A stretch of 64,000 nt of DNA from NCBI RefSeq assembly GCF_014647855.1, contig NZ_BMPZ01000012.1, forward strand, positions 1 to 64,000. Direction: 5' to 3'. Made by a program: the position numbers and the translations under genes. This document shows, piece after piece, positions 34,019-48,140 of the stretch. Within the stretch, counting starts at the first letter, position 1. The number at the start of each line of letters is the position of its first letter. This DNA comes from Shewanella gelidii. GTDB taxonomy: Bacteria; Pseudomonadota; Gammaproteobacteria; Enterobacterales; Shewanellaceae. The notes below the pieces were generated by a model. It was not told the DNA's origin. It saw only the letters and a program-made list of their open reading frames with translations, and searched no databases.

Positions 34019-35848
34019 TTATTCTACAGTAACAGATTTTGCCAAGTTCCGAGGTTGGTCTACGTCTGTCCCTTTAATCAAAGCCACATGGTACGACAAT
34101 AATTGTAACGGAATGGTATAAATTAACGGTGCCATGAAGTCATCGCAATGCGGAACAGGAATGACCTTCATGGTGTCATCCGAAGCAAACTCTGCATCTT
34201 TATCCGCAAAAACATACATCAAACCACCACGGGCGCGAACTTCTTCAACATTCGACTTAAGCTTTTCAAGTAGCTCGTTGTTTGGTGCGACCACGATGAC
34301 TGGCATATCCGCATCGATCAATGCCAATGGACCATGTTTAAGCTCGCCCGAAGCGTAAGCTTCTGCATGAATATATGAAATTTCTTTCAGCTTAAGTGCC
34401 CCTTCCATCGCAATAGGGTATTGATCACCACGACCAAGGAAGAGTGAATGGTGTTTATCGGCAAAGTCTTCCGCTAAAGCAGCAATTTCGTCATCTAAAC
34501 TCAGTGCTTGTTCAACTTTCGCTGGCATAGAAGCAAGACTGGTACAAATGTCTGCCTGCATTTGCTCAGACATACCATTATGGCGCCCAATCACGGCTGT
34601 TAGCATTAATAGACCAGCCAACTGAACTGTAAAGGCCTTTGTTGAGGCAACACCAATTTCAGCACCAGCTTTCATTAGGTATGACATATCAGATTCACGC
34701 ACGAGCGATGAACCCGGCGCATTACAAATCGTCATTGTGGCTTTGTAGCCCATCTCTTTTGCTAGGCGCAGCGCAGCGAGTGTGTCCGCTGTTTCACCGG
34801 ACTGGGAGATGGTCACAAGTAGACTATTTGGGAATAGGTGTGATTTACGGTAACGAAACTCTGAAGCAATTTCGACGTTACAAGAAACACCTGCCCAGTC
34901 TTCTAGCCAATAGCGAGCCGTCATTGCTGCATGGTAACTGGTACCACACGCAATAATTTGCACATGTTTGATATCTTTAAGAAATTGCTCTGCATTAACG
35001 CCAAAAGCACTATCGAGAACTTGTTGATTTGCTATACGACCTTCTATCGTACGTGCTAGCGCCATTGGCTGCTCGTAGATTTCTTTGAGCATATAGTGGC
35101 GATATTCACCTTTGTCGCCAGCGTCATGGGTCACTTCAGACTCTTTAACTTCGCGCTCGACTTGTGTACCTTCAACATCGAATATTTTAACTTCACGACG
35201 GGTTATTTCAGCAACATCACCTTCTTCTAGAAAAGCAAATGAACGAGTCACTGGTAGCAATGCAAGCTGGTCAGAAGCCACAAAATTCTCACCTAGACCA
35301 TAACCAATCACTAGCGGGCTGCCGCTACGCGCAACAATCATACGTTCGCTATCGCGACGGTCAATCACCACGGTACCATATGCACCTTCAAGCTGTTTTA
35401 CCGTTGCTTGGACTGCGGTCAATAAGGAGTCACTGGTTTTTAGTTCATGATGAACTAAATGACAAATAACCTCAGTGTCGGTATCAGAGACAAACTCGTA
35501 ACCTAAACCTTGTAACGTTTCACGTAGTTTTTGATGATTCTCAATAATACCATTGTGAACAACGGCGATATCACCTTGAGACTGATGCGGATGCGCATTA
35601 CGCTCACTTGGTTCACCGTGAGTCGCCCAGCGGGTATGCGCAATCCCTGTTCCACCATTTAGTGGGTTACTCTCAAGGGCTTTTGCAAGTTCTTGGACTT
35701 TCCCTAAACGACGAGTCCGGCTCAGTTCATTGTTATTAATCACTGCAACACCGGCTGAATCATAACCGCGATACTCTAAGCGACGTAATCCTTCCACTAG
35801 AATTTCTGCCACATCCCTTTGCGCTACAGCGCCGACAATTCCGCACAT
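34019..35848 (-). CDS. glmS: GlmS, glutamine-fructose-6-phosphate aminotransferase
   Basis: Makes glucosamine-6-phosphate from fructose-6-phosphate and glutamine, the entry to peptidoglycan and LPS amino sugars. The 609-residue protein has an N-terminal glutaminase domain with Cys2 as nucleophile (MCGIVGAV) and two SIS sugar isomerase domains ([13 protein letters not shown] near 350, ending LAKSVTVE). The conserved 3' end is the TnsD recognition region in other bacteria, and a Tn7-like end lies 24 bp downstream. A DeoR-type regulator gene lies 20 bp upstream in the same direction. AGGA precedes the ATG. Confidence 0.97.
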   Translation of the reverse strand: MCGIVGAVAQRDVAEILVEGLRRLEYRGYDSAGVAVINNNELSRTRRLGKVQELAKALESNPLNGGTGIAHTRWATHGEPSERNAHPHQSQGDIAVVHNGIIENHQKLRETLQGLGYEFVSDTDTEVICHLVHHELKTSDSLLTAVQATVKQLEGAYGTVVIDRRDSERMIVARSGSPLVIGYGLGENFVASDQLALLPVTRSFAFLEEGDVAEITRREVKIFDVEGTQVEREVKESEVTHDAGDKGEYRHYMLKEIYEQPMALARTIEGRIANQQVLDSAFGVNAEQFLKDIKHVQIIACGTSYHAAMTARYWLEDWAGVSCNVEIASEFRYRKSHLFPNSLLVTISQSGETADTLAALRLAKEMGYKATMTICNAPGSSLVRESDMSYLMKAGAEIGVASTKAFTVQLAGLLMLTAVIGRHNGMSEQMQADICTSLASMPAKVEQALSLDDEIAALAEDFADKHHSLFLGRGDQYPIAMEGALKLKEISYIHAEAYASGELKHGPLALIDADMPVIVVAPNNELLEKLKSNVEEVRARGGLMYVFADKDAEFASDDTMKVIPVPHCDDFMAPLIYTIPLQLLSYHVALIKGTDVDQPRNLAKSVTVE

Positions 35849-35868
35849 ATTTTTTCCTAACTACTTTT

Positions 35869-36651
35869 TTATGAATTAATAAAAGGTGCAAGAATCACTT
35901 GCACATTTTGATTTGAAATTTGTTCTACCATCTCCGCAGGCAAACGGTCATCAGTCACTAAAACACTAATTTGATCCCAAGGAAGCTCTAAATTGGGGAT
36001 CCGTCTGCCGAACTTTTCCGATTCAAGCATCACAATAACTTCACGTGACACATCGGCCATCACTTTACTTAAGCCCGTTAACTCATTAAAAGTCGTAGTT
36101 CCGCGCTCAATATCGATGCCATCAGCACCAATAAACAATTGATCAAAGTTATATGATCGCAATACCTGTTCGGCAATTTGACCTTGAAAAGACTCTGAGT
36201 GAGGGTCCCAAGTGCCGCCGGTCATCAATAATGTGGGTTCTTGCTCCAATTCATGAATCGCATTCGCAAGAGAAAGCGAGTTGGTCATGACTAACAAACC
36301 ACGTTTATGATTTAAGTGCTGTATTAAACCTGCGGTAGTACTGCCGCTATCGATAATAATGCGATTATGATCTTTAATCAGTCGCGATGCTGCTTGGGCA
36401 ATTGACAACTTATTCGGTGCCATTTTGGCAGAAAACTGTTGTGATACCTCATTGGGTACTGCAACTGCGCCACCATAACGTCGGAGTAGCAACCCGGCTT
36501 TTTCCAGTGTTGCTAAATCTTTTCTAATCGTAACTTCGGAGGTTTCGAAACGTAACGCTAAGTCTTCAACACTCACTTCACCCTGCTTATTTACCAGGCT
36601 CATAATATTGTGACGCCGCTCTTGGGTGTTACGTTTGTTCATAAAATCCAT
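35869..36651 (-). CDS. DeoR-family transcriptional regulator next to glmS
   Basis: A 260-residue DeoR-type regulator: helix-turn-helix in the first 60 residues (RRHNIMSLVNKQGEVSVEDLA, SEVTIRKDLATLEKAGLLLRRYGGA) and a sugar-phosphate-sensing ISOCOT-fold domain (IIIDSGSTTAGL near 97, FIGADGID near 175). Position directly before glmS with a 20-bp gap suggests it controls amino-sugar synthesis and may sense glucosamine- or N-acetylglucosamine-phosphate; this is inference. The first ATG (36651) or the ATG three codons later (MNKRNTQER) could be the start. Repeats of TTTCG around its promoter suggest autoregulation. Confidence 0.88.
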   Translation of the reverse strand: MDFMNKRNTQERRHNIMSLVNKQGEVSVEDLALRFETSEVTIRKDLATLEKAGLLLRRYGGAVAVPNEVSQQFSAKMAPNKLSIAQAASRLIKDHNRIIIDSGSTTAGLIQHLNHKRGLLVMTNSLSLANAIHELEQEPTLLMTGGTWDPHSESFQGQIAEQVLRSYNFDQLFIGADGIDIERGTTTFNELTGLSKVMADVSREVIVMLESEKFGRRIPNLELPWDQISVLVTDDRLPAEMVEQISNQNVQVILAPFINS

Positions 36652-36654
36652 TTA

Positions 36655-36692
36655 AGTTTCGTTTCGAAAGAAATATTATAATCAATCGAAAC
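36655..36692 (-). promoter_or_regulatory. promoter and DeoR-type operator
   Basis: AGTTTCG (36655-36661) and CGAAACT (36686-36692) form a perfect 7-bp inverted repeat, with a central TTTCGAAA palindrome at 36662-36669. A minus-strand -10 TATAAT lies at 36680-36675, between the arms. TTTCG repeats flanking a promoter are typical of DeoR-family operators, so this is probably the autoregulatory site of the DeoR-glmS operon. Confidence 0.55.
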
Positions 36693-36736
36693 TTTTTTGC
36701 TAGTTTTTGTACAAATTATTTAAAGTTCCAACCAAC

Positions 36737-36766
36737 AAAAAAGCGACCTTTAAGTCGCTTTTTTTG
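36737..36766 (-). terminator. terminator after glmU or upstream of DeoR gene
   Basis: AAAAAAGCGAC-CTTTAA-GTCGCTTTTTTT, about 20 bp upstream of the glmU stop-side end. Both strands have T runs. On the minus strand it terminates glmU. Confidence 0.88.
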
Positions 36767-36787
36767 TTGTTCTACTCTTCAAAGCGA

Positions 36788-38152
36788 TTATTTCGTTTTT
36801 TTCACTGGTCGAGGCCAATTATCAAAAGTTCGAGCCTTTCCTCGAGCAACCGCTAATTGTCCATCAGCGACGTTATTTGATATCACGGAACCAGCACCGA
36901 CAGTAGCATCTTTACCGATAGCGACTGGCGCAACCAGAGATGAATTTGAACCGATAAAAGCGCCATCCGCTATTTCGGTAACCGATTTATTTGCGCCATC
37001 GTAGTTACAAGTAATCGTTCCGGCACCAATATTGACCTTATCACCGATGATAGCATCACCCAAATAGGTTAAATGACCCGCTTTGGAACCCTCTCCTAAG
37101 ACAGACTTTTTCATTTCAACAAAGTTACCCACATGGGCATCTTGCTTGAGTTCTGCACCTGGACGTAAACGAGCAAACGGGCCTGCACTCGCTTGTTGTC
37201 CTACGATGGCATTTTCAATGATGGAATAAGGTTTGATTTCAGCGTAATCCGCGATTTCGCAATCGATTAATATTGCACCAGCACCAATTGTGACTTGGTT
37301 TCCTATTTTTACATGGCCTTGAAAGATAACATTCACATCTATCATCACATCCATACCGACATGAACTTCACCACGAATATCAAGACGGCTCGGATCTCGT
37401 AAATTGGCGCCCGCGAGCATCAATTTTTCAGCTTCTCGAGCTTGATATGCACGTTCTAGTTGCGCTAATTGTACGCGATTATTTGCGCCTTCAACTTCAA
37501 TCGCTGATTCTGGCTGCGCAGTTTCAATCTCAACACCGTCAGCATAAGCCATTGCAATAATGTCGGTAAGGTAATATTCACCCTGTGCATTATCAGAAGA
37601 CAATTGACTAAGCCAGTGCTTTAGCTGCTTACCAGGAACAGCCATGATACCTGTATTCACTTCTTGAATGGCGCGCTGCTCAGGTGTTGCATCTTTTTGC
37701 TCAACAATACCAACAACCTTGCCATTGTCTCTAACAATCCGGCCATACCCAGTTGGGTTTGTAAGGTTCACCGTAAGAATCGCTAGCCCATTTTTAGGCT
37801 TCGCTTCCAATAGCGCATTTAAGGTCGATGCTTGAATCAGTGGTACGTCACCATACAAAATAAGTACAGTATCATCATCTTGAATATTGTTATTTGCCTG
37901 CGCCACTGCATGCCCAGTCCCTAGCTGCTCCGCTTGTAATACCCAATTTAGCGCTTGTTCACCTAAACGGGTTTTCAATTGTTCAGCACCATAGCCGTAG
38001 ACAAGTTGAATAGCATCGCTCCCAACCAAGTGCGCAGTGTCAATAACATGCTGAACCATCGGTTTATGGGCAATCGGGTGAAGAACTTTTGGAAGATCCG
38101 AGCGCATGCGTGTTCCTTTGCCTGCAGCCAGAATAACAACATTAAGGGCCAT
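36788..38152 (-). CDS. glmU: GlmU, bifunctional UDP-N-acetylglucosamine synthesis enzyme
   Basis: Bifunctional enzyme (454 residues) making UDP-GlcNAc: an N-terminal uridyltransferase ([20 protein letters not shown] at 8-27) and a C-terminal left-handed beta-helix acetyltransferase with hexapeptide repeats (about 250-440). It acts two steps after GlmS, and both genes lie on the same strand separated by the DeoR regulator. It follows the atp operon after a terminator, so it has its own promoter in the 270-bp gap. Confidence 0.97.
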   Translation of the reverse strand: MALNVVILAAGKGTRMRSDLPKVLHPIAHKPMVQHVIDTAHLVGSDAIQLVYGYGAEQLKTRLGEQALNWVLQAEQLGTGHAVAQANNNIQDDDTVLILYGDVPLIQASTLNALLEAKPKNGLAILTVNLTNPTGYGRIVRDNGKVVGIVEQKDATPEQRAIQEVNTGIMAVPGKQLKHWLSQLSSDNAQGEYYLTDIIAMAYADGVEIETAQPESAIEVEGANNRVQLAQLERAYQAREAEKLMLAGANLRDPSRLDIRGEVHVGMDVMIDVNVIFQGHVKIGNQVTIGAGAILIDCEIADYAEIKPYSIIENAIVGQQASAGPFARLRPGAELKQDAHVGNFVEMKKSVLGEGSKAGHLTYLGDAIIGDKVNIGAGTITCNYDGANKSVTEIADGAFIGSNSSLVAPVAIGKDATVGAGSVISNNVADGQLAVARGKARTFDNWPRPVKKTK

Positions 38153-38377
38153 GAATTATCCTTGTAAACGTACTGAGTGGTAATGATCGAGTCTATATAG
38201 TAGCCACTATTTTATACGAAAAGCCAAGTAGATGCGATACAGCTAGTTACCCTATAACGCGACTGATGAGGGCTATTTGGACAATTGACAAGACTTCAAA
38301 ACATAAAATTTGTTTTGATTTCAGGAGTGAGTTTATAAATCGAACTTTATCTACAAATTGTAAAATGAGTTAAAAAC

Positions 38378-38406
38378 AAAAAAGGCGACCTGAGGTCGCC
38401 TTTTTT
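38378..38406 (-). terminator. terminator of the atp operon
   Basis: Stem AAAAAAGGCGACC/GGTCGCCTTTTTT with a TGA loop, 14 bp past the atpC stop on the minus strand. Confidence 0.93.
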
Positions 38407-38419
38407 CCAACAATAACCG

Positions 38420-38848
38420 TTATCTGGACACGTTTTTCTTGATGGTTTCGACAACGCGCAATTGAGCAACAGCCTGAGCTAATTCAATTGCAGCAGCAGC
38501 GTAGTTAAAGTCTGCACCTGCGTTCGCCATTTCTGACTCTGCACGACGCTTCGCTTCAACAGCAGCTTGCTCATCAATATCTTCAGCACGCAATGCTACA
38601 TCAGCCAATACGGACACCGAAGAAGGTTGAACTTCGAGTAAACCACCCGAAAGGTAAAACACTTCTTCATGACCGTGTTGTTTGACAACGCGTACCATGC
38701 CAGGTTTGATACTTGTAAGTAACGGAGCGTGACCAGGCATAACACCTAATTCACCATCTGCACCTGTTACTTGTAGATGTTCTACAAGACCAGAGAAGAT
38801 GCTGCTCTCTGCACTTACAATATCAAGATGTACTGTCATACCTGCCAT
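38420..38848 (-). CDS. atpC: ATP synthase epsilon subunit
   Basis: A 142-residue epsilon subunit of F1, with the N-terminal beta sandwich ([19 protein letters not shown] near 33-51) and the C-terminal helical hairpin that can inhibit the enzyme. AGGAG lies 6 nt before the ATG at 38848. Last gene of the atpIBEFHAGDC operon, directly before its terminator. Confidence 0.97.
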   Translation of the reverse strand: MAGMTVHLDIVSAESSIFSGLVEHLQVTGADGELGVMPGHAPLLTSIKPGMVRVVKQHGHEEVFYLSGGLLEVQPSSVSVLADVALRAEDIDEQAAVEAKRRAESEMANAGADFNYAAAAIELAQAVAQLRVVETIKKNVSR

Positions 38849-38883
38849 CTCGTTCTCCTAAAAAGCTAAACACGAATGCCTAG

Positions 38884-41156
<2,273 letters not shown>

Positions 41157-41205
41157 CTTTACTCTCCAATCTGGACCTGAGGCGCCCTATCGACACCTCT
41201 ATTTA

Positions 41206-42747
41206 CTACCAGGTTTGGGTTTCGACGAACTTGTCGAGGCTGGCCTTCAACTCACCTTCGATATCGGCGTTATAGTCGCCTGAATCGTTGATGGTTTTCA
41301 TTAGCTCAGCATGCTCGCTGTTCATGAAAGAGAGCAAAGATGCTTCGAAATCACCGACTTTCGCAAGCTCAACACTTTTTAGGTAACCTTTTTCAGCTGC
41401 GTAAATAGACACAGACTGTTCAGCTACACTCATAGGTGCATATTGCTTTTGCTTCATCAATTCGGTAACACGCTCACCATGCTCAAGTTGAGCACGAGTT
41501 GCATCATCTAAGTCAGATGCAAACTGTGAGAACGCTGCAAGCTCTCGATACTGTGCTAGTGCAGTACGGATACCGCCAGACAGTTTCTTGATGATCTTAG
41601 TCTGAGCCGCACCACCAACACGAGAAACCGAAATACCAGGGTTAACAGCAGGACGTAAGCCCGAGTTAAATAGGTCTGTTTCAAGGAAGATCTGACCATC
41701 GGTAATCGAAATTACGTTAGTCGGTACGAATGCAGATACGTCACCCGCTTGAGTTTCAATAATAGGCAGAGCAGTCAAAGAACCTGTTTGGCCTTTTACT
41801 TTACCGTCAGTGAACTTCTCAACATACTCTTCGTTTACGCGTGAAGCACGCTCTAGCAAACGAGAGTGGAGGTAGAATACATCACCTGGGTATGCTTCAC
41901 GTCCTGGAGGACGCTTAAGCAACAATGAAATCTGACGATAAGCAACTGCTTGCTTAGACAGATCATCATAGATGATTAAAGAATCTTCACCGCGGTCGCG
42001 GAAGTATTCACCCATTGAACAACCAGAATATGGTGCAAGGTATTGTAGTGCAGCAGCTTCAGAAGCAGTTGCAACAACAACGATGGTGTTAGCCAATGCG
42101 CCGTATTCTTCAAGCTTACGTACAACGTTAGCGATTGTAGATGCTTTTTGACCTACTGCTACGTATACACACTTAATGCCTGAATCTCTTTGGTTGATAA
42201 TTGCATCGATCGCCATTGCTGTTTTACCAGTTTGACGGTCACCAATAATCAACTCACGTTGACCACGACCGATTGGGATCATGGAATCAACTGCTTTATA
42301 ACCAGTTTGAACTGGTTGAGATACAGACTTACGCTCAATTACACCTGGTGCAATAACTTCAACAGGAGAGAAACCATCATTGTCGATAGGTCCTTTTCCG
42401 TCGATTGGCTCACCCAATGTGTTAACAACGCGTCCTAATAGACCGTTACCAACAGGGACTTCCAAAATACGACCAGTTGTTTTTACTTTGTCGCCCTCAG
42501 CCAAAGAGGCATAAGGACCCATAACTACGGCACCGACAGAATCACGTTCTAAGTTCAACGCGATTGCATAACGGTTGCCAGGCAGTTCGATCATCTCACC
42601 TTGCATTACATCGGCAAGGCCGTGAATGCGAATGATGCCGTCACTTACCGCAACGATAGTACCTTCGTTACGAGATTCGCTAACGACTTCGAACTGCTCG
42701 ATCCGCTGTTTAATCAGATCGCTGATTTCAGTGGAATTCAGTTGCAT
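41206..42747 (-). CDS. atpA: ATP synthase alpha subunit
   Basis: Non-catalytic nucleotide-binding alpha subunit of F1, 513 residues, the family's usual length, with Walker A GDRQTGKT near residue 170. I start it at the ATG at 42747, with GGGAG 7 nt upstream. The TTG two codons earlier is not needed. Confidence 0.98.
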   Translation of the reverse strand: MQLNSTEISDLIKQRIEQFEVVSESRNEGTIVAVSDGIIRIHGLADVMQGEMIELPGNRYAIALNLERDSVGAVVMGPYASLAEGDKVKTTGRILEVPVGNGLLGRVVNTLGEPIDGKGPIDNDGFSPVEVIAPGVIERKSVSQPVQTGYKAVDSMIPIGRGQRELIIGDRQTGKTAMAIDAIINQRDSGIKCVYVAVGQKASTIANVVRKLEEYGALANTIVVVATASEAAALQYLAPYSGCSMGEYFRDRGEDSLIIYDDLSKQAVAYRQISLLLKRPPGREAYPGDVFYLHSRLLERASRVNEEYVEKFTDGKVKGQTGSLTALPIIETQAGDVSAFVPTNVISITDGQIFLETDLFNSGLRPAVNPGISVSRVGGAAQTKIIKKLSGGIRTALAQYRELAAFSQFASDLDDATRAQLEHGERVTELMKQKQYAPMSVAEQSVSIYAAEKGYLKSVELAKVGDFEASLLSFMNSEHAELMKTINDSGDYNADIEGELKASLDKFVETQTW

Positions 42748-42761
42748 GCTCAAACTCCCAA

Positions 42762-43295
42762 TTACGACTGCAGCGTGTCAGACAGGCGTGAAATTTTTCC
42801 ACGTACCGAGCCATCAATGACTAGGTCTCCTGCTCTGATAATTACACCAGCTACCAAGCTAGCATCTACACTACAATTCAGCTTAATTTTGCGTGCGAGA
42901 CGTTTCTCTAAAGAAACACTAATTTCCTGTTGTTGCTCAGCAGTAAGCTCAGTCGCAGAAACCACAGAGGCTTCAACTTCTTTTGCCCACTCTAGGCGTA
43001 ACTCAACAAATTGTTGGTAAACAGCAGGTAGCACTTCTAGACGACCGTTTTCAGCCATTACCTTTAACAGGTTTTGACATTGCTCATTGACTTGCTCACC
43101 ACAAACTCCAATAAAGAGTTCTGCAAGCTTATTGCTAGCCATTCCGCCAGCAAGCAGCGGCTGCATTGCTTCATTGTCACTAACTTCAGCAACAAAGTTC
43201 AGCATTTCAGCCCATGTATCAACTGCATCATTTTCAATAGCAAAATCAAAAGCTGCCTTTGCGTAAGGACGAGCGATGGTGGTTAGTTCAGCCAT
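42762..43295 (-). CDS. atpH: ATP synthase delta subunit
   Basis: Delta subunit (177 residues) that joins the F0 peripheral stalk to F1. The N-terminal helical domain starts [19 protein letters not shown], and the C-terminal part has [26 protein letters not shown]. It lies between atpF (16 bp upstream) and atpA (14 bp downstream). Confidence 0.97.
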   Translation of the reverse strand: MAELTTIARPYAKAAFDFAIENDAVDTWAEMLNFVAEVSDNEAMQPLLAGGMASNKLAELFIGVCGEQVNEQCQNLLKVMAENGRLEVLPAVYQQFVELRLEWAKEVEASVVSATELTAEQQQEISVSLEKRLARKIKLNCSVDASLVAGVIIRAGDLVIDGSVRGKISRLSDTLQS

Positions 43296-43310
43296 AACTC
43301 ACACTCCTTA

Positions 43311-43781
43311 TCAAAGTTCAGCAACAAGTTTATTAACTATGTCACTGTGGGCGGCTTCATCAATCGAACGCTCAAGAATTTTTTCTGCGCCAGCAACTGC
43401 AAGAACAGCTACTTGCTTACGAAGATCTTCTTTCACGCGATTACGTTCAGCTTCAATTTCTGCTTGACCCTGAGCGAGAATTTTCGCGCGCTCAGCATCT
43501 GCTTCGACTTTAGCTTCATCGACAATCTGAGCTTTACGTTTATTTGCTTGCTCAATGATTTCGTTAGCTGCAGCCTTAGCGTCTTTCAGTTGGTCTTTGG
43601 CTCGCGCCTGTGCCAACTCTAGGTCTTTTACGGCACGATCAGCATCAGCAAGACCGTCAGCAATTTTCTTTTGGCGTTCTTCGATGGCTTGCATCAAAGG
43701 TGGCCAAACAAACTTCATGCAGAACCACACGAAGAGAATAAATGCAACCGTCTGACCGATTAGGGTAGCGTTGATATTCAC
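43311..43781 (-). CDS. atpF: ATP synthase b subunit
   Basis: Peripheral stalk subunit b, 156 residues. One N-terminal membrane helix (about 5-25) is followed by a long, charged, alanine-rich amphipathic helix that dimerises. Length equals that of E. coli AtpF. It lies between atpE and atpH. Confidence 0.97.
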   Translation of the reverse strand: MNINATLIGQTVAFILFVWFCMKFVWPPLMQAIEERQKKIADGLADADRAVKDLELAQARAKDQLKDAKAAANEIIEQANKRKAQIVDEAKVEADAERAKILAQGQAEIEAERNRVKEDLRKQVAVLAVAGAEKILERSIDEAAHSDIVNKLVAEL

Positions 43782-43818
43782 AACAGCCTCCTATTTAGAT
43801 TAAAGACAGAAGCGTTTA

Positions 43819-44097
<279 letters not shown>

Positions 44098-44139
44098 TTA
44101 TAAGTGATTTAGTTTAAAAAATATTTTCTTCGGCAATCC

Positions 44140-44937
<798 letters not shown>

Positions 44938-44946
44938 TCATCCCAC

Positions 44947-45330
44947 TTAACTTTGCTTGAAGTATAAAGGAGCTGTCCAGTGCACAATTAACGCTAATGT
45001 GTAGCAAACAAAAAGCGGCATAAAGACGATTTTTAGATTGATAAACACGAGTGAGAATAACGCAATGGTTAACAGCAACTTTATCGCTTCCCCCCAGTAA
45101 AAGGTTTTTACAACTTTTGCTGTGGAACTTGCTCCCGTGTGAGAGAAAGCGAGGGTTGCGAATACAAAATTAGGAAGAACAGCTATGAATCCGCCTGCAA
45201 GAGCAGACAATCCATATTGCTCTCCCCACACGATGAAGAAGAATAGTGAAGCTGCCACCGCAACCGCTGCCTGCATGAGAACTAATTTATAAGCAGACCA
45301 TCGGCCCCGACGTGCTAAAACTTTGCTCAA
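44947..45330 (-). CDS. atpI: AtpI, ATP synthase assembly protein
   Basis: A 127-residue membrane protein with four helices, the AtpI protein at the head of most atp operons, thought to aid c-ring assembly. The start is a TTG, supported by the strong site GGAGAAGG 5 nt upstream. No in-frame ATG lies near enough to replace it without losing the first helix. Confidence 0.9.
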   Translation of the reverse strand: MSKVLARRGRWSAYKLVLMQAAVAVAASLFFFIVWGEQYGLSALAGGFIAVLPNFVFATLAFSHTGASSTAKVVKTFYWGEAIKLLLTIALFSLVFINLKIVFMPLFVCYTLALIVHWTAPLYFKQS

Positions 45331-45405
45331 TATACCTTCTCCATATCCTTGCTTTTTATAACGATGACCGGAATCAAAAATCCTTGTTCATCAGGGATAA
45401 AAAGC

Positions 45406-45440
45406 TAGCGAAAGTATACCCACTCTTGTTTTCAATGCAA
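45406..45440 (-). promoter_or_regulatory. promoter of the atp operon
   Basis: Minus-strand -35 TTGCAT (45440-45435), a 16-bp spacer and -10 TATACT (45418-45413), with an A/T-rich tract just upstream (45450-45480). The predicted start is about 75 bp before atpI. Confidence 0.7.
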
Positions 45441-45569
45441 CTTTGTACGAGAGGGAAAAAAAACAAATTTTTACGTGATACAGCCTAAAAATGGGCCAAA
45501 ATTAATGTTAGCCGTTATCACATATATCACTTAAGGGGTAAAGTGGATCATGTTTTTGTTATTTATTGA

Positions 45570-46448
45570 TCAGCTGATTTTTCCTAAAATCCCATCTAAT
45601 TCAGCTAAATCTCGGTAGTTGATCACAAGTTTACCTTTTCCTTTCTTGTTGTGAGTAATTGACACTTTTGTGCCCAACTTCTCAATTAATTGGTTCTCTA
45701 AACGGCAAACATCGCTATCTTTGCTAGTTTTTTCAGCAATTTTAGGCGGATTTAGGGTCTTATTCACTAATCGTTCAGTTTCTCGAACGGTTAGTTCTTT
45801 AGCAGCTACTAATCTAGCAGTCGCAGTCTGCTCTTCACCGGAGAGTGCAAGCAAGGCTCTGGCGTGTCCCATTTCAATATCGCCATACTCAAGCAAACGC
45901 TTCACAGGCTCATTGAGGCTGTTTAAACGTAAAAGATTCGATACACTTGTTCGTGATTTTCCTACAGCTTCTGCAGCCTGCTGATGGGTTAATTCGAATT
46001 CGTCAATTAGACTATTTAATGCAATGGCTTCTTCCATTGCATTTAAATCTTCGCGCTGAATATTCTCAATAAGCGCTATCGCCACTGCTGATTCATCTGG
46101 AACTTGCTTGACCAAGCACGGTACTTTATCAATGCCAGCAAGTTGGGAAGCACGCCATCGACGTTCACCGGCAATAATTTCATACATTTTGTCAGAGACT
46201 TTTCGAACCACGACCGGCTGAATAACTCCCTGCACGCGTATCGATTCAGCAAGTTCTTCCAATGCATCTGGTGACATGTCTTTACGGGGCTGATATTTCC
46301 CAGGTTGCAACAAATCTAAATCCAAAAATAGCAAATCATCATCACTTTTAGCTTCTACATCTGGTGTTTGCTGTTTTTGACTAGCTGCATGGCTAGTACT
46401 TAATAATGCATCAAGCCCTTTACCTAGGCCGCGTTTTTTGGGTGTCAT
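45570..46448 (-). CDS. parB: ParB, chromosome partition protein
   Basis: A 292-residue ParB/Spo0J family CTP-dependent DNA clamp that binds parS. The N-terminal ParA-binding region (KKRGLGKGLDALL) is followed by the CTPase/ParB core (LLQPGKYQPRKDM, GERRWRASQLAG, IENIQREDLN), a helix-turn-helix (LTHQQAAEAVGKSRTSVSN) and a C-terminal dimer domain. I start it at the ATG at 46448, with AAGGA about 8 nt upstream; the frame extends 17 codons further from a weaker start. A matching parS lies in recF at 60101. Confidence 0.96.
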   Translation of the reverse strand: MTPKKRGLGKGLDALLSTSHAASQKQQTPDVEAKSDDDLLFLDLDLLQPGKYQPRKDMSPDALEELAESIRVQGVIQPVVVRKVSDKMYEIIAGERRWRASQLAGIDKVPCLVKQVPDESAVAIALIENIQREDLNAMEEAIALNSLIDEFELTHQQAAEAVGKSRTSVSNLLRLNSLNEPVKRLLEYGDIEMGHARALLALSGEEQTATARLVAAKELTVRETERLVNKTLNPPKIAEKTSKDSDVCRLENQLIEKLGTKVSITHNKKGKGKLVINYRDLAELDGILGKIS

Positions 46449-46544
46449 CGTTATATCCTTAAAAGCGCAATCGCCGCGGGATAGAATCAAAGCTATCACG
46501 CGGCGTATTTAACTTGTTTGCTTACCGTCGACTAAATATCGACT

Positions 46545-47333
46545 CTATGCTTGCTTGGCAAGCGGTAACTGTTCTGAGCGGCGAATGATTTCACCAGCCA
46601 ATGCCAAATAAGCTTTCGCTCCAGCACTGGTTTTATCGTAATACATTGCAGGAGCGCCAAAACTAGGAGCTTCGGCCAATCGCACATTTCGAGGGATCAC
46701 GGTGCGATATACTTTTTCACCAAAATGTTGTTTTAACTGATCAGATACATCATTCGCTAAACGATTACGTGGATCGTACATCGTTCTTAAGATACCTTCG
46801 ATCGCAAGTTCTTTATTTACCATGGCACCCAGCTTACTGATCGTATCCATCAATGCTGTTAACCCTTCTAAGGCATAATACTCACATTGCATCGGCACCA
46901 GTACAGAGTCAGCAGCTGACATTGCATTGACCGTTAACATATTGAGGGAAGGGGGGCAGTCAATAAAAATGAAATCATATTCATCTTTTACGACTTCAAG
47001 TGCTGTACGTAGTCGAACTTCTCGAGCAAAAAATTGCATCAGCTTAATTTCTGCAGCGGTGACATCTCCATTCGCTGCAATGAGGTCATACTTACCACTA
47101 GTATCGGTAATCACCACTTCATGAAATGGTTTTTCATCGACCAAAAGCTCATACGCAGTATTTTCGACTTCGTACTTGTCAACACCACTCCCCATGGTCG
47201 CATTACCTTGAGGATCAAGATCGATTAATAAAACTCGACGTTTAGTTGCCGCTAGAGATGCCGCCAGGTTTACGCAAGTTGTTGTTTTTCCTACGCCACC
47301 CTTTTGGTTGGCAACAGCAATAATTCTAGCCAC
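46545..47333 (-). CDS. parA: ParA, chromosome partition ATPase
   Basis: A 262-residue ParA/Soj Walker-type ATPase, with the deviant Walker A KGGVGKTT at 11-18 and FIDCPPS near 119. It moves ParB-parS complexes, and so the origin, by nucleoid-bound ATP cycling. It is upstream of parB in the same operon, and rsmG and mnmG lie further upstream on the same strand, as is usual near oriC. Confidence 0.97.
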   Translation of the reverse strand: MARIIAVANQKGGVGKTTTCVNLAASLAATKRRVLLIDLDPQGNATMGSGVDKYEVENTAYELLVDEKPFHEVVITDTSGKYDLIAANGDVTAAEIKLMQFFAREVRLRTALEVVKDEYDFIFIDCPPSLNMLTVNAMSAADSVLVPMQCEYYALEGLTALMDTISKLGAMVNKELAIEGILRTMYDPRNRLANDVSDQLKQHFGEKVYRTVIPRNVRLAEAPSFGAPAMYYDKTSAGAKAYLALAGEIIRRSEQLPLAKQA

Positions 47334-47398
47334 GAGATCACCTGTAAAGTAGATAGTTTTGCTTCATTTCCAAAGTACGGCACGAATGCCATCACTTA

Positions 47399-48025
47399 TT
47401 ACTTTGCCTTTTTGACTATTTTAACTAAATGGCGCTGTTCGTCCATGTCTGGCACATTGAGAGAAATAACCTCTGTTATTTCAAAGTCTGCTGAAACAGC
47501 GTCCATCTCTTCTTGGCTCAATTGCCCTTTCAAGGCATAGAACTCACCTTGCTCAGTAGGAAGATGCTGACACCAAGATAACATATCTTCGATCGAAGCA
47601 AACGCCCTGCTTAAAACTCCATCAAACCCCAGCTCAGGTTGATAGGCCTCTACACGGCTCTCTACAGACTTTATGTTACGGATGCCGAGCTCAAATTGGA
47701 CTTGTTTCTGAAAACGAATTCGCTTACCTAAACTATCAAGTAGTACGAACTCTTTATCTGGATTCATAATCGCAAGCGGGATCCCTGGCAATCCTGGCCC
47801 GGTGCCAACATCGATAAACCGCTGACCTTTTAAATAGGGACTCACAACTAAACTATCGACAATATGCCGGATTAACATTTGCTCAGGTGCTCGGACCGAA
47901 GTTAAGTTATAAGCCTTATTCCATTTATGTAACATGCCAACAAAATCGACTAACTGCTTCTTTTGTTCAGCAGTCGCCGATAAATGGATCTCTTTTAAAT
48001 AAGACTCTAATCGCTCAAGTAGCAC
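47399..48025 (-). CDS. rsmG: RsmG, 16S rRNA m7G527 methyltransferase
   Basis: A 208-residue methyltransferase of 16S rRNA position G527 (formerly GidB). SAM-binding motif [15 protein letters not shown] is near residue 73, and the [15 protein letters not shown] block is conserved. I start it at the GTG at 48025, which has AAGG about 8 nt upstream and gives the family's length. The frame can be read from a TTG seven codons earlier. Confidence 0.94.
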   Translation of the reverse strand: MLLERLESYLKEIHLSATAEQKKQLVDFVGMLHKWNKAYNLTSVRAPEQMLIRHIVDSLVVSPYLKGQRFIDVGTGPGLPGIPLAIMNPDKEFVLLDSLGKRIRFQKQVQFELGIRNIKSVESRVEAYQPELGFDGVLSRAFASIEDMLSWCQHLPTEQGEFYALKGQLSQEEMDAVSADFEITEVISLNVPDMDEQRHLVKIVKKAK

Positions 48026-48090
48026 AGAAACACCTTTTTTAAACAAATACGAATTAAAACTCGGGTATTATGAAGGTCAAGAAAGACGAA

Positions 48091-48110
48091 GGGAAGCCCG
48101 AAAGCTTCCC
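48091..48110 (-). terminator. hairpin between mnmG and rsmG
   Basis: GGGAAGC/GCTTCCC with a 6-nt loop, about 30 bp past the mnmG stop on the minus strand. It is followed by TTCGTCTTTC, a weak T tract, so it may act as an attenuator only. Confidence 0.5.
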
Positions 48111-48140
48111 TAAATCAGCATAGATAATTTGAATAATTAC

